IMG/VR virus record: IMGVR_UViG_3300025674_000395
Coordinates: 1-23,802 of that record
DNA length: 23,802 bases
Strand: one strand, 5' to 3'
Source of the DNA: a virus
In this document: positions 1 to 5,645 of the stretch, one piece after another
Position numbering within the stretch: the stretch's first letter is position 1
Layout: every line of letters begins with the position of its first letter
Made by a program: the position numbers and the translations under genes
Notes under the pieces: generated by a model
What the model was told of the DNA's origin: nothing
Database searches by the model: none
What the model saw: the letters and a program-made list of their open reading frames with translations, nothing else

Positions 1-138
1 CCAACACAAGCTATTAAAATAATAGCAAGTAATTGTGATGAGGCAGAGGCGAAGTTAAGATATATGAAGAAACATTTTATTGCAGATGATAAAGGTTATT
101 TATATGTGTTAACAAATGATAAACCAAGATTGATATAG
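1..138 (+). CDS. C-terminal end of a small unknown phage protein (partial)
   Basis: Frame 1 is open from the window edge to a TAG at 136-138, giving the last 45 residues of a protein whose start lies outside. The fragment has a short beta-like stretch (AIKIIAS) followed by an acidic helix (DEAEAKLRYMKKHF). This is the same strand-then-EA-helix pattern seen in the small proteins at 1566, 2005 and 2409. The stop codon lies inside the AGGAGG ribosome binding site of the next gene, so the two are probably translated together. The function is unknown. Confidence 0.65.
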   Translation, partial: PTQAIKIIASNCDEAEAKLRYMKKHFIADDKGYLYVLTNDKPRLI

Positions 139-146
139 GAGGATAA

Positions 147-488
147 ATGGAAACAGCACACTATAAAGATACACCACAAAAAATATTTGATATAGCTGAG
201 GATTGTTATAACGAATATAAAAGTGGTGAGTTGGGTGATGGAGTATATATGGCAGGTGGATTTACAGTATCAAATGAATTTGTAAACAGATGTAAAAAAG
301 CAGGGTTTGATACAGAGAAGTTTAACATACCTGAGATAGCAGGTGATATTGAAAGTGATGTTGATGAAAACAATTCACACTTGATGAGTAAGTATGCAGG
401 TGAACCACCTGAACCTGATGAGGATGACGAAGATATATCAGAGGAAGAACAAGAAGAGGCGAACCATAAAGCAAGAGGAGATAGATAA
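147..488 (+). CDS. Acidic small phage protein of unknown function
   Basis: A 113-residue protein with AGGAGG at 137-142, four bases before the ATG. The second half is very acidic: residues 84-103 or so are a run of Glu, Asp and Pro, followed by a short basic end (HKARGDR). I recognise no domain. Its TAA overlaps the next ATG by one base (taATG), so it belongs to the early small-gene operon. Acidic early phage proteins are sometimes DNA mimics or inhibitors of host enzymes, but nothing here shows that specifically. Confidence 0.75.
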   Translation: METAHYKDTPQKIFDIAEDCYNEYKSGELGDGVYMAGGFTVSNEFVNRCKKAGFDTEKFNIPEIAGDIESDVDENNSHLMSKYAGEPPEPDEDDEDISEEEQEEANHKARGDR

Positions 489-667
489 TGAGTAAAACAG
501 ATTGGGATAAGTTAGAAACTAAAATATGGAGAGTTGTTTTGTTTAAAGAAAATGAAAAGGGAGAACGAAAGTTTTATGAATATGATGGAGACCATTCTTG
601 GATAGCTGAACCCTTATATGATGTTGAACCTAAGTATTTATATGATATAAAAGAGGAGAATAAATAA
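488..667 (+). CDS. 59-residue small protein, unknown
   Basis: An open frame of 59 codons begins at the ATG that overlaps the previous stop (taATG at 486-490) and ends in TAA at 665-667, which again overlaps the next ATG. The protein starts MSKTDWDKLETKIWRVVL and is rich in Trp, Tyr and acidic residues. The perfect stop-start overlap on both sides and the filled gap between two genes are the main reasons to call it. There is no recognisable domain. Confidence 0.7.
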   Translation: MSKTDWDKLETKIWRVVLFKENEKGERKFYEYDGDHSWIAEPLYDVEPKYLYDIKEENK

Positions 668-1032
668 TGGCTAGTTTTTATTATGATGTTAAGAAATTAA
701 AAAGAGTATGGAGTGAGGAAAGTTTAAAAGAGTGGGGCGATTATGTTGCAGAGTGTTTTAGAAGTGATGAGTTTTATAAGGATGGATGGGCAGAGGCAAC
801 ACTAGAAGACTTTAGTATTGAGGGATGTACTCTTAATATTAGATGGGGTATGGATGAAGAGGGTTATAAGCAAGAGTTTAATGAAACAATTGAGTATGAT
901 TTTGACGCATGGTTTAAAGAGTTTGATGAACATTTTCCTGAGAGGAAACCTAAACCACCAGTAGGAATTAAGTTTCATTATATGGATGATGAACCTGAGG
1001 AAGAGTACTCAGTATTTGGAACTAAAATATAG
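667..1032 (+). CDS. Acidic, Trp/Tyr-rich phage protein, unknown
   Basis: A 121-residue soluble protein whose ATG overlaps the preceding TAA. It is acidic and aromatic-rich, with a predicted alternation of strands and helices. The segment FDAWFKEFDEHFP (about residues 79-91) resembles the FDAWL segment in the 67-residue protein at 2409, so the two may be distant relatives. No catalytic motif is visible. The stop codon TAG at 1030-1032 is part of the next gene's ribosome binding site. Confidence 0.75.
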   Translation: MASFYYDVKKLKRVWSEESLKEWGDYVAECFRSDEFYKDGWAEATLEDFSIEGCTLNIRWGMDEEGYKQEFNETIEYDFDAWFKEFDEHFPERKPKPPVGIKFHYMDDEPEEEYSVFGTKI

Positions 1033-1040
1033 GAGGATAG

Positions 1041-1334
1041 ATGAGAAGATTAATAGATATAACAAGCGAAGATATAAAGATGGGTAAGAGAGGTGATGAA
1101 AATACTTGTGCAATTGCTTTAGCATTACAAGAAGCATATAATACTTTAAATGTTTCTGTACAAAAAGAAGATATAACTTATCTTTATGTAGATAATCAGG
1201 CATTATCTTTAAGTAAAAGAATGAGAAAAAAAGTTGATGATTTTGTAGAGTTGTTTGATACCTTTACAAATGCAAATGATTATAAAGGTAGAGAACATAA
1301 GATACCTAAACCATTTACTTTAGTAGTTGAATAA
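1041..1334 (+). CDS. Small phage protein of a widespread CAIALAL-type family
   Basis: A 97-residue protein with a clear AGGAGG site before the ATG at 1041. The layout is an N-terminal strand (LIDITSEDI), a GDENTCAIALALQEA segment at about residues 19-33, a central strand, a helix with a basic then acidic face (SKRMRKKVDDFVELFD) and a C-terminal KPFTLVV strand. I recall many phages of diverse hosts with small proteins of this order: start strand, CP/A-IALAL, a D-FV--FD helix, then PF-F. I cannot give the family name or function. Confidence 0.75.
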   Translation: MRRLIDITSEDIKMGKRGDENTCAIALALQEAYNTLNVSVQKEDITYLYVDNQALSLSKRMRKKVDDFVELFDTFTNANDYKGREHKIPKPFTLVVE

Positions 1335-1358
1335 TAAAATAAAAATATAGGAGGAGAT

Positions 1359-1541
1359 ATGTACGAAGTAAAAATTGAAAAACATTGGAGTGGTAAAACA
1401 TATAATGTTAGTTTAATTAGTTGGGAAGGTAATGAGGGTGTTAGTTTTGGAAGAGCCTTTAATGTTTCAAAGACTAAAGCAGAGAAAGAAGCTAAAGAAA
1501 ATTCTGAATTATATAACGCTAAAATAATAAGGCAGTATTAA
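1359..1541 (+). CDS. 60-residue small protein, unknown
   Basis: AGGAGG at about 1350-1355 lies just upstream of the ATG. The 60 residues look like two or three beta strands (MYEVKIEKHW, TYNVSLISWEG, GRAFNVS) followed by an Ala/Lys/Glu helix (TKAEKEAKENSELY). That is the same small strand-helix architecture as its neighbours. It has no recognised motif. It is read as part of the + strand early operon. Confidence 0.7.
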   Translation: MYEVKIEKHWSGKTYNVSLISWEGNEGVSFGRAFNVSKTKAEKEAKENSELYNAKIIRQY

Positions 1542-1565
1542 TATAAGAATAAAACAGGAGGATAA

Positions 1566-2012
1566 ATGATTAGATATAAAGTAATACTTACGCAGACAAG
1601 TATAGTTGATGCAAAAGATGAGCAAGAAGCAAAAGATAAGATAGTAGATACGTTTGACTTTGGGAACTTAGATGTGTACGCAGAAGAGTTACATCCTGAT
1701 GATGTTAACCCTGATGATGCTGAGCATATGAAACCAATGACAAGGGAAGAAGAGTATAGGAACGCAGATGTTCCAATACCTAAGAAAAAATACTTCTATA
1801 CTTATGAGGAGTACTCACAAGATTGTAGAAATTTTGAAATTGAAAGTGATAAGCAGTTAAGTAGAGGAGAGATAACAGACTTGGCTTGTGCAGTTGACTT
1901 GGTAGATGATGCAACATACGAAGAGGATGGGGCTGTTGTTAAGTTTACTGGTACAGAAATAGGAGATGATATTCAAACAGAATATGGAGGAGATGATACT
2001 ACTGATGAATAG
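1566..2012 (+). CDS. Small protein with YKV-strand plus EA-helix start, acidic, unknown
   Basis: A 148-residue acidic protein with AGGAGG directly before the ATG. It opens MIRYKVILTQTSIVDAKDEQ and continues as an EA-rich helix. This opening (basic residue, Tyr, hydrophobic strand, second strand ending V-A-K-D, then E-A helix) recurs in the proteins at 2005 and 2409. The rest is acidic and has no known domain. The end overlaps the start of the next gene by eight bases. A small paralogous family used against the host is possible but not shown. Confidence 0.75.
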   Translation: MIRYKVILTQTSIVDAKDEQEAKDKIVDTFDFGNLDVYAEELHPDDVNPDDAEHMKPMTREEEYRNADVPIPKKKYFYTYEEYSQDCRNFEIESDKQLSRGEITDLACAVDLVDDATYEEDGAVVKFTGTEIGDDIQTEYGGDDTTDE

Positions 2013-2157
2013 ATATAGAGTGTTAAAAGAATTTTTTGTGTATGCAAAAGATGAATACGAGGCAGAAATAAAATCAGAAAATGATAAACTTAAATTGCCT
2101 TGGAGATTAATTGATGTACAAGAAATGAAAGGGGAAGATGAAGAAGAAACTAATTAA
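2005..2157 (+). CDS. 50-residue YRV-type small protein
   Basis: I start this gene at ATG 2005, giving MNRYRVLKEFFVYAKDEYEA and so on. That start lines up with the openings of the proteins at 1566 and 2409. In-frame ATGs at 1984 and 1993 would add residues with no counterpart in the relatives. The GGAGG at 1986-1990 is too close to 1993 and rather far from 2005, so the start is not certain. The protein is strand-strand-helix and ends in a run of acidic residues. Confidence 0.6.
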   Translation: MNRYRVLKEFFVYAKDEYEAEIKSENDKLKLPWRLIDVQEMKGEDEEETN

Positions 2158-2209
2158 ATTAATAGATAAGATAGAGAGAGTTTTGTTAAAACTAATGGGG
2201 TGGAAATGA
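2138..2209 (+). CDS. Possible 23-residue amphipathic peptide
   Basis: A short frame encodes a basic amphipathic peptide (MKKKLIKLIDKIERVLLKLM, then GWK). A GGGGAAG sequence lies just upstream. It overlaps the end of the previous gene by 20 bases, and its TGA overlaps the next ATG at 2206. It could be a translational coupler or a real membrane-active peptide. At this length in AT-rich DNA, chance is a serious alternative. Confidence 0.3.
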   Translation: MKKKLIKLIDKIERVLLKLMGWK

Positions 2210-2409
2210 ATGATAAGCAAAAAATAAAAAAACTAAAAGAAAAAATAAAACATTTAGAAGATGTTACTAAACAATTAGTAATGAGAAGTTTTATCAAACA
2301 CGATATACAAGATAGATTAAGTGAACATAATCTAACAGAAGAAGAAGTGTTAGGTATAGCTGATGATATAAATTTAATGGATGAACTAAGATATTTAGGG
2401 TTGAACTAA
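2206..2409 (+). CDS. 67-residue helical, Lys-rich coiled-coil protein
   Basis: I take ATG 2206 as the start, where the ATG overlaps the TGA of the short frame upstream. A GTG at 2200 would add only two residues. The first 25 residues (KQKIKKLKEKIKHLED) are a charged heptad-like helix. A second part has short helices (LTEEEVLGIADDINLMDEL). It ends in TAA overlapping the next ATG. It may be a small dimeric protein. No family is recognised. Confidence 0.65.
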   Translation: MNDKQKIKKLKEKIKHLEDVTKQLVMRSFIKHDIQDRLSEHNLTEEEVLGIADDINLMDELRYLGLN

Positions 2410-2612
2410 TGAAAAAGTATAGAGTGTGGAGACAAGAAGTAGTTATGTATCACAATGAAGTTGAGGCAAAGAATAAAACTGAGGCGTATGAGAAGGCTTT
2501 AGATTTAGACTTTGATGCTTGGCTGATGGGCGAGTGTGATAGATATGATAGTTGGAAAGATAGTTATGTTAGAAAAGATTTAACGGAGGTAGTAAAGAAT
2601 GAAAGTAAGTAA
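2409..2612 (+). CDS. 67-residue YRV-type small protein
   Basis: It starts MKKYRVWRQEVVMYHNEVEA, followed by an Ala/Glu/Lys helix and a FDAWLMGECDRYDSW stretch. It belongs to the same apparent small family as the genes at 1566 and 2005 (Tyr-Arg/Lys-Val strand, second strand, EA helix). The ATG overlaps the preceding stop (taATG). Its last codons overlap the next gene and contain that gene's GGAGG ribosome binding site. The function is unknown. Confidence 0.7.
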   Translation: MKKYRVWRQEVVMYHNEVEAKNKTEAYEKALDLDFDAWLMGECDRYDSWKDSYVRKDLTEVVKNESK

Positions 2613-2841
2613 AGTAATACAATTAATTTCTTTAATAGGTGATAGTAAAATACCAATAGATATACACAAACACCTAAACGAAGAACATTATTCTAAAAGT
2701 AAAGATGTATTTATTAAGATAGGAGATATGGATTTGTACCATTATATTAGAAGTCATCTCAAAGATACTAAAAGAGTATGGGATGATATATCTGATAAGT
2801 CTGATAAACTTGCAAAGATACAAAGAATATTGGAGGACTAA
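2599..2841 (+). CDS. 80-residue unknown protein
   Basis: The ATG at 2599 overlaps the previous gene by 14 bases and has GGAGGT at a good distance upstream. The protein is a mixture of helices (KVIQLISLIGDSKI, DLYHYIRSHLKD, SDKLAKIQRILED) and is close to neutral. I see no known motif. The TAA overlaps the next ATG at 2841. Confidence 0.65.
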   Translation: MKVSKVIQLISLIGDSKIPIDIHKHLNEEHYSKSKDVFIKIGDMDLYHYIRSHLKDTKRVWDDISDKSDKLAKIQRILED

Positions 2842-3143
2842 TGGTTAAAAAAATTAAATTAAAAAAAGCTATTTTTGGCAGAAGAAATTTTTTAGATAAG
2901 AATGAATTAGAATTTTATAGGAGGTATAAAAAAATGAAGTTAGATAAAAGATTAATATATGATACTCATACAGCAGTTGGGATTTGTGAAGGTTATATAC
3001 CTGCAAAAACAACACAAGAAGAAATAGATGCATGGCAATATCTAATAGATACTGGGGTTTGTTGGAGATTGCAAGGGTGGTTTGGAAGAACAGCACAATC
3101 TCTAATTGAAAGTGGTATGTGCAAAGAAAAAACTATAAATTAA
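2841..3143 (+). CDS. Small marine-phage protein with two possible starts
   Basis: The full frame is 100 residues. A second in-frame ATG at 2934 has its own perfect AGGAGG at 2919-2924 and would give a 69-residue form beginning MKLDKRLIYDTHTAVGICEG. The core (AWQYLIDTG, CWRLQGWFGRTAQSLIESG) looks like a small protein I recall from marine phages, with the pattern LIDTG-x-W-x-LQG-x-FGRTA-LI--G. The N-terminal 31 residues are very basic and may be an optional extension. Function is unknown. The gene ends just before a predicted promoter. Confidence 0.7.
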   Translation: MVKKIKLKKAIFGRRNFLDKNELEFYRRYKKMKLDKRLIYDTHTAVGICEGYIPAKTTQEEIDAWQYLIDTGVCWRLQGWFGRTAQSLIESGMCKEKTIN

Positions 3144-3145
3144 AC

Positions 3146-3174
3146 TTGACTTATCTTATTAAGTGTGATAAGAT
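3146..3174 (+). promoter_or_regulatory. Sigma70-type promoter overlapping an inverted repeat
   Basis: TTGACT (3146-3151), a 17-base spacer, then TAAGAT (3169-3174), placed in the gap before the lipoprotein pair. A perfect 9-base inverted repeat, TTATCTTAT at 3151-3159 and ATAAGATAA at 3168-3176, covers the spacer and the -10 box. It could be an operator. It is unlikely to be a terminator because it is AT-only and has no T run. Confidence 0.5.
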
Positions 3175-3195
3175 AATCTTTAACAAGGAGAATAA

Positions 3196-3375
3196 ATGAG
3201 AACAATATTAATAATTTTAATATCAATAACTTTAATTGGGTGTTCAAGTATTCAAAACCCTAGATTAAGTTTAGGTAAAAAATGTTTAGATAAAGATGGT
3301 GATGTGGCTTATTCATATGTATGGTTATATGATAAGAACACAGGATTAAAACCAACTAAAGAACAATGCGAATAA
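3196..3375 (+). CDS. 59-residue predicted lipoprotein
   Basis: ATG 3196 is preceded by AAGGAG. The protein begins MRTILIILISITLIGCSSIQ: two residues including one Arg, then a hydrophobic stretch, then a lipobox LIGC with Cys16 as the lipidated residue, so the mature form is about 44 residues. The mature part has two more cysteines (about residues 30 and 58) that could form a disulphide. It is the first gene after the promoter at 3146. A role in the envelope (Rz1-like spanin partner, superinfection exclusion, or outer membrane change) is inference. Confidence 0.75.
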   Translation: MRTILIILISITLIGCSSIQNPRLSLGKKCLDKDGDVAYSYVWLYDKNTGLKPTKEQCE

Positions 3376-3521
3376 TATTATTAATAGTACTTGGAATGTT
3401 TGTGTTATCAGGATGTTCAAAACAAATGTCACCGAACCCTACACTTTCAATTGCTAAAGAGATATTAAAGCATCAATACAATAAAAAAATTAAGGAAGTA
3501 ACTTATGAGAAAAAATGGTAA
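3366..3521 (+). CDS. 51-residue predicted lipoprotein
   Basis: ATG 3366 lies inside the end of the preceding lipoprotein gene (10-base overlap, different frame). The product begins MRIILLIVLGMFVLSGCSKQ, a short basic start, hydrophobic core and LSGC lipobox with Cys17. The mature part is about 35 residues, with a basic C-terminus (KKIKEVTYEKKW). Two overlapping tiny lipoproteins recall Rz/Rz1 spanin pairs, but neither has the usual periplasmic coiled coil or transmembrane partner, so I do not call them spanins. Confidence 0.7.
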   Translation: MRIILLIVLGMFVLSGCSKQMSPNPTLSIAKEILKHQYNKKIKEVTYEKKW

Positions 3522-3648
3522 GAAAATAAACTATACTATATTTACATATAATTATTTCCTTAAACTATTTAGGAAAAATATAAAAAGAAAAAATAAAAAA
3601 TCAAAGTTTGAGAATGAACTATTGATACAAGAAACTAGGAGGATATAA
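3505..3648 (+). CDS. 47-residue very basic small protein
   Basis: ATG 3505 overlaps the end of the second lipoprotein gene by 17 bases and has AAGGAAG upstream at good spacing. The product is 47 residues and very Lys/Arg-rich (for example FRKNIKRKNKKSK), with an aromatic segment YTIFTYNYFLKLF before it. Its stop TAA is directly followed by the next ATG. The sequence suits nucleic acid or membrane binding, but nothing specific can be said. Confidence 0.5.
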   Translation: MRKNGKKINYTIFTYNYFLKLFRKNIKRKNKKSKFENELLIQETRRI

Positions 3649-3861
3649 ATGTACGTAAGTAAAACTAAAGTTGAACATTACACTTACCCTTGGAAAAATG
3701 GTAAGAGAGGTAGTAATTTACAATTAGAAAATACACTTAATATAAATGAAGCTAATAATTTAAAACGATTATTACCTTTAATAGATGAGTTTGAAGATAC
3801 TATTTCACAACATTCAAGTACAACAATTGAATTAATTGTTAAAATTAAAGAAGATAAATAG
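3649..3861 (+). CDS. 70-residue unknown protein
   Basis: AGGAGG plus an ATATAA spacer lies before ATG 3649. The protein has a basic, aromatic N-terminus (VEHYTYPWKNGKRG), a helix (NINEANNLKRLLPLIDEFED) and a C-terminal strand (TTIELIVKIKE). I recognise no family. It is followed by another AGGAGG and the next gene within 10 bases. Confidence 0.7.
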   Translation: MYVSKTKVEHYTYPWKNGKRGSNLQLENTLNINEANNLKRLLPLIDEFEDTISQHSSTTIELIVKIKEDK

Positions 3862-3871
3862 GAGGATATAA

Positions 3872-4120
3872 ATGTTTGGTAAAAAAGAAAATGTAAAAAC
3901 AAATAGATATATAGTTATGTCAAAGCTAGATGGACAAACTACATTCTATGCACAAAAAGGATTTGCAACAAGAGATGATGCAGATGCTTATGCTAAACTT
4001 ATGATGAAGACAGAAGAATATGATAGAAATAAATATTATTTATTCGAGCAATCTGTTGCTTATAGTTTAGGTGAAAAAGATGTAGTAAGAACTGAGGAAA
4101 GTTTTAGTACTAATGGTTGA
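3872..4120 (+). CDS. 82-residue small protein with strand plus DADAYAK helix
   Basis: The start at 3872 has AGGAGGATATAA directly upstream. After a basic N-terminal tail the pattern is RYIVMSK strand, TTFYAQKGFA strand, then an acidic helix TRDDADAYAKLMM. This is close in layout to the YRV-type proteins at 1566, 2005 and 2409 and may be the same fold. It overlaps the next gene by eight bases. The function is unknown. Confidence 0.7.
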   Translation: MFGKKENVKTNRYIVMSKLDGQTTFYAQKGFATRDDADAYAKLMMKTEEYDRNKYYLFEQSVAYSLGEKDVVRTEESFSTNG

Positions 4121-4355
4121 TACATATTTAAAATCTATTCTTGAAACAGTACAAGAAGCTAAAAAAACTAAAGGTCAAAATGACTTAGAAAGAATAATAG
4201 CTGAACAAAAATTAAAGATAGAAAATCTTCAAGCAATTAGTAAGGTACATCAAAAACAAAATGGTGAACTACAAATAAAAATAAAAGAACTCAAAAAACA
4301 AATCGAAGATAAAAGAGTAGATGATGGAGGTTGGGTTAATAAGGATAATGCTTAA
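4113..4355 (+). CDS. 80-residue coiled-coil protein
   Basis: Starts MVDTYLKSILETVQEAKKTK. From about residue 22 to 68 it is an almost unbroken charged helix with heptad-like hydrophobic spacing (LERIIAEQKLKIENLQAI, LQIKIKELKKQIEDK). It is likely a parallel dimer. It overlaps the previous gene by eight bases and lies directly before the LexA-like gene. No enzyme motif is seen. Confidence 0.7.
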   Translation: MVDTYLKSILETVQEAKKTKGQNDLERIIAEQKLKIENLQAISKVHQKQNGELQIKIKELKKQIEDKRVDDGGWVNKDNA

Positions 4356-4581
4356 TACAATGTTAACACCTAAACAATATAAACTTTATAAGTTTTTAAA
4401 AGTCTATGCTAAAAAAAATAATGTTATGCCTACGTTTGAAGAAATGAAAACATATATGAATAGAAAATCTAAGAGTGCTATCTTTCAACTTTTATTTTAT
4501 ATGGAGTGGAAGGGTTATATTAAACGTCACCCTGCTCATGCAAGGGCTATTGAAATAATAAAGGAGTATGAAAATGAGTAA
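4348..4581 (+). CDS. Stand-alone LexA-type winged-helix DNA-binding protein
   Basis: 77 residues from ATG 4348 (MLNTMLTPKQYKLYKFLKVY). An alternative ATG at 4360 gives MLTPKQ, which matches the usual start of alphaproteobacterial LexA. The product has the LexA N-terminal layout in order: LT-x-KQ helix 1, a linker with MPTFEEM (usually PPS/TFDEM), the recognition region MNRKSKSAIFQLL (LexA: L-x-x-RSKSGIHRLI), a wing GYIKRHP, then ARAIEII. The serine protease half of LexA (Ala-Gly cleavage site, Ser/Lys dyad) is absent, since the gene stops 70-odd residues in. It could bind LexA operators without being cleavable, either repressing SOS genes or competing with host LexA. The domain call is strong; the role is inference. 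Confidence 0.8.
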   Translation: MLNTMLTPKQYKLYKFLKVYAKKNNVMPTFEEMKTYMNRKSKSAIFQLLFYMEWKGYIKRHPAHARAIEIIKEYENE

Positions 4582-4816
4582 GTTTTATTTAAAGAAGTCC
4601 TATGTTAATGTACATATATGTATAGAAGACTATCATCCTGATGTAAAGCATGAAGAAAAACTTAAACAAAAAATAAAGTTTACGGATAATGCTACAATAA
4701 TATCTAAGGATGTTAAGGAAAGTAGAAATACAATTGAAGAGATAACCGAAAAAGAATATAACAAGAAGATAAATAAAGTAAAACAAACTTCTATTAAATT
4801 CTCAGATATTAAATGA
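4574..4816 (+). CDS. 80-residue unknown protein
   Basis: I use ATG 4574 because AAGGAG at 4561-4566 is seven bases away. The ATG at 4568 is only one base from it. The protein has N-terminal strands (KFYLKKSYVNVHICIED) and a Lys/Glu-rich helical second half. It overlaps the LexA-like gene by eight bases and the next ATG by four (ATGA). No recognisable domain. Confidence 0.6.
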   Translation: MSKFYLKKSYVNVHICIEDYHPDVKHEEKLKQKIKFTDNATIISKDVKESRNTIEEITEKEYNKKINKVKQTSIKFSDIK

Positions 4817-5172
4817 TAGTAAATAGAAACACTTTTAACTCTCAGATGGAGGGTCAAGGACAAGGATATTATATTACTCCTGAGGTTTTATTATGGCGTA
4901 GTGTTATTGTTAGAGCAATGATGGATGCACTTGATATAGATATTCATGCATGGGGTTTAAGCAGAAGAAGAATAGTTGAGGAAGCTAATGATTGGTTTAA
5001 TACTAAGGATGCATATTTTGTAGAAGTTTGTTCTCATTCTAATATGTCACCTTATTTTGTGTGTAGATTATTTAAAAAAATAAAGGATGCAAATGTGAAG
5101 AAGTTATTTAAATTTAAAAACTTGAATAAATTTTTACTAGAGTATATTTGTACTTTTGAAAATGAAAGGTAA
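4813..5172 (+). CDS. Phage protein with LLWRSVI helix and NDWFNTKDAYF motif
   Basis: A 119-residue protein whose ATG overlaps the previous TGA. After a Gly/Gln-rich start it has a helix LLWRSVIVRAMMDALDI (about residues 26-42), then EANDWFNTKDAYFVEVC and a helix with a basic face (SPYFVCRLFKKIKDANVKK). I recall small alphaproteobacterial phage and prophage proteins with the order LWRAVI---L-DA, A--W----F--VC-yAg-----VR. They are usually of unknown function and may be DNA-binding. That is recall, not a search result. Confidence 0.65.
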   Translation: MIVNRNTFNSQMEGQGQGYYITPEVLLWRSVIVRAMMDALDIDIHAWGLSRRRIVEEANDWFNTKDAYFVEVCSHSNMSPYFVCRLFKKIKDANVKKLFKFKNLNKFLLEYICTFENER

Positions 5173-5173
5173 T

Positions 5174-5560
5174 ATGAAATTAAATAACAATTCTAAGTTT
5201 GATATAGACTTAAAGTATGGTCAAATTAGAGAGAAGAGAGTTGCCGAACTGTTGTCTTCAGATAAGATTGAAGTTAAAACTGAACGAAGTTGGTGGAGAA
5301 AAACAGGGAACATAGCAATTGAATATGAGTATAGAGGTAAACCTAGTGGCATTGATAAGACAGATGCTAAGTGGTGGTTTCATATTCTTGAACAACAGAA
5401 GAAAGAATATTGTATGTTAGTATTCAGAGTGGCAACACTAAAAAAAATAGTAAAGAAATATAAGAAGACGCATACAAAAAACATAGGTGATTATAGGGCA
5501 AGTAAATGTGTAGTTATACCTATAAAAGAATTATTTCATGAAAGATGTTATAGTTTATAA
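5174..5560 (+). CDS. Putative small PD-(D/E)XK nuclease
   Basis: I start at ATG 5174 (MKLNNNSKFDIDLKYG), with AAAGG upstream. An ATG at 5162 would add four residues. Over 128 residues the order fits a PD-(D/E)XK core: a helix with Glu20, a strand with Glu33-Val-Lys35 (IEVKTERSWW), Glu50 in IAIEYEYRG, and a conserved-looking GKPSGIDKTDAKWW loop. Family knowledge: E-x-K in such proteins binds metal in Holliday-junction resolvases and restriction-like nucleases. It may replace T7 gp3 endonuclease I next to the replication genes, although it is not obviously similar to gp3. The fold call is moderate and the substrate is unknown. Confidence 0.55.
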   Translation: MKLNNNSKFDIDLKYGQIREKRVAELLSSDKIEVKTERSWWRKTGNIAIEYEYRGKPSGIDKTDAKWWFHILEQQKKEYCMLVFRVATLKKIVKKYKKTHTKNIGDYRASKCVVIPIKELFHERCYSL

Positions 5561-5643
5561 TGTGGTGGAATATTCTTATAATAGTATTTTGGTTAGACCT
5601 AATACTATTTTTAATAATACTAGGAGGAATGTTAATTAAATAA
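5560..5643 (+). CDS. 27-residue single-span membrane peptide
   Basis: The ATG overlaps the nuclease stop codon (taATG at 5558-5562). The product starts MWWNILIIVFWLDLILFLII and ends LGGMLIK, so almost the whole peptide is one hydrophobic helix with a Lys at the end. The stop is just before the next gene at 5646, and the AGGAGG inside this frame probably helps that gene. The stop-start overlap and the clear membrane character support it; the short length keeps confidence moderate. Confidence 0.45.
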   Translation: MWWNILIIVFWLDLILFLIILGGMLIK

Positions 5644-5645
5644 TT

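Noticed and set aside
1645-1925. TTGACT sequences near 1656 and 1893 as + strand promoters
   Set aside because: The 17-base partners (TACGCA, TACGAA) are poor -10 boxes.
3196-3521. Calling the lipoprotein pair Rz/Rz1 spanins
   Set aside because: Neither has a transmembrane start with a periplasmic coiled coil, and the genes are not in the lysis arm.
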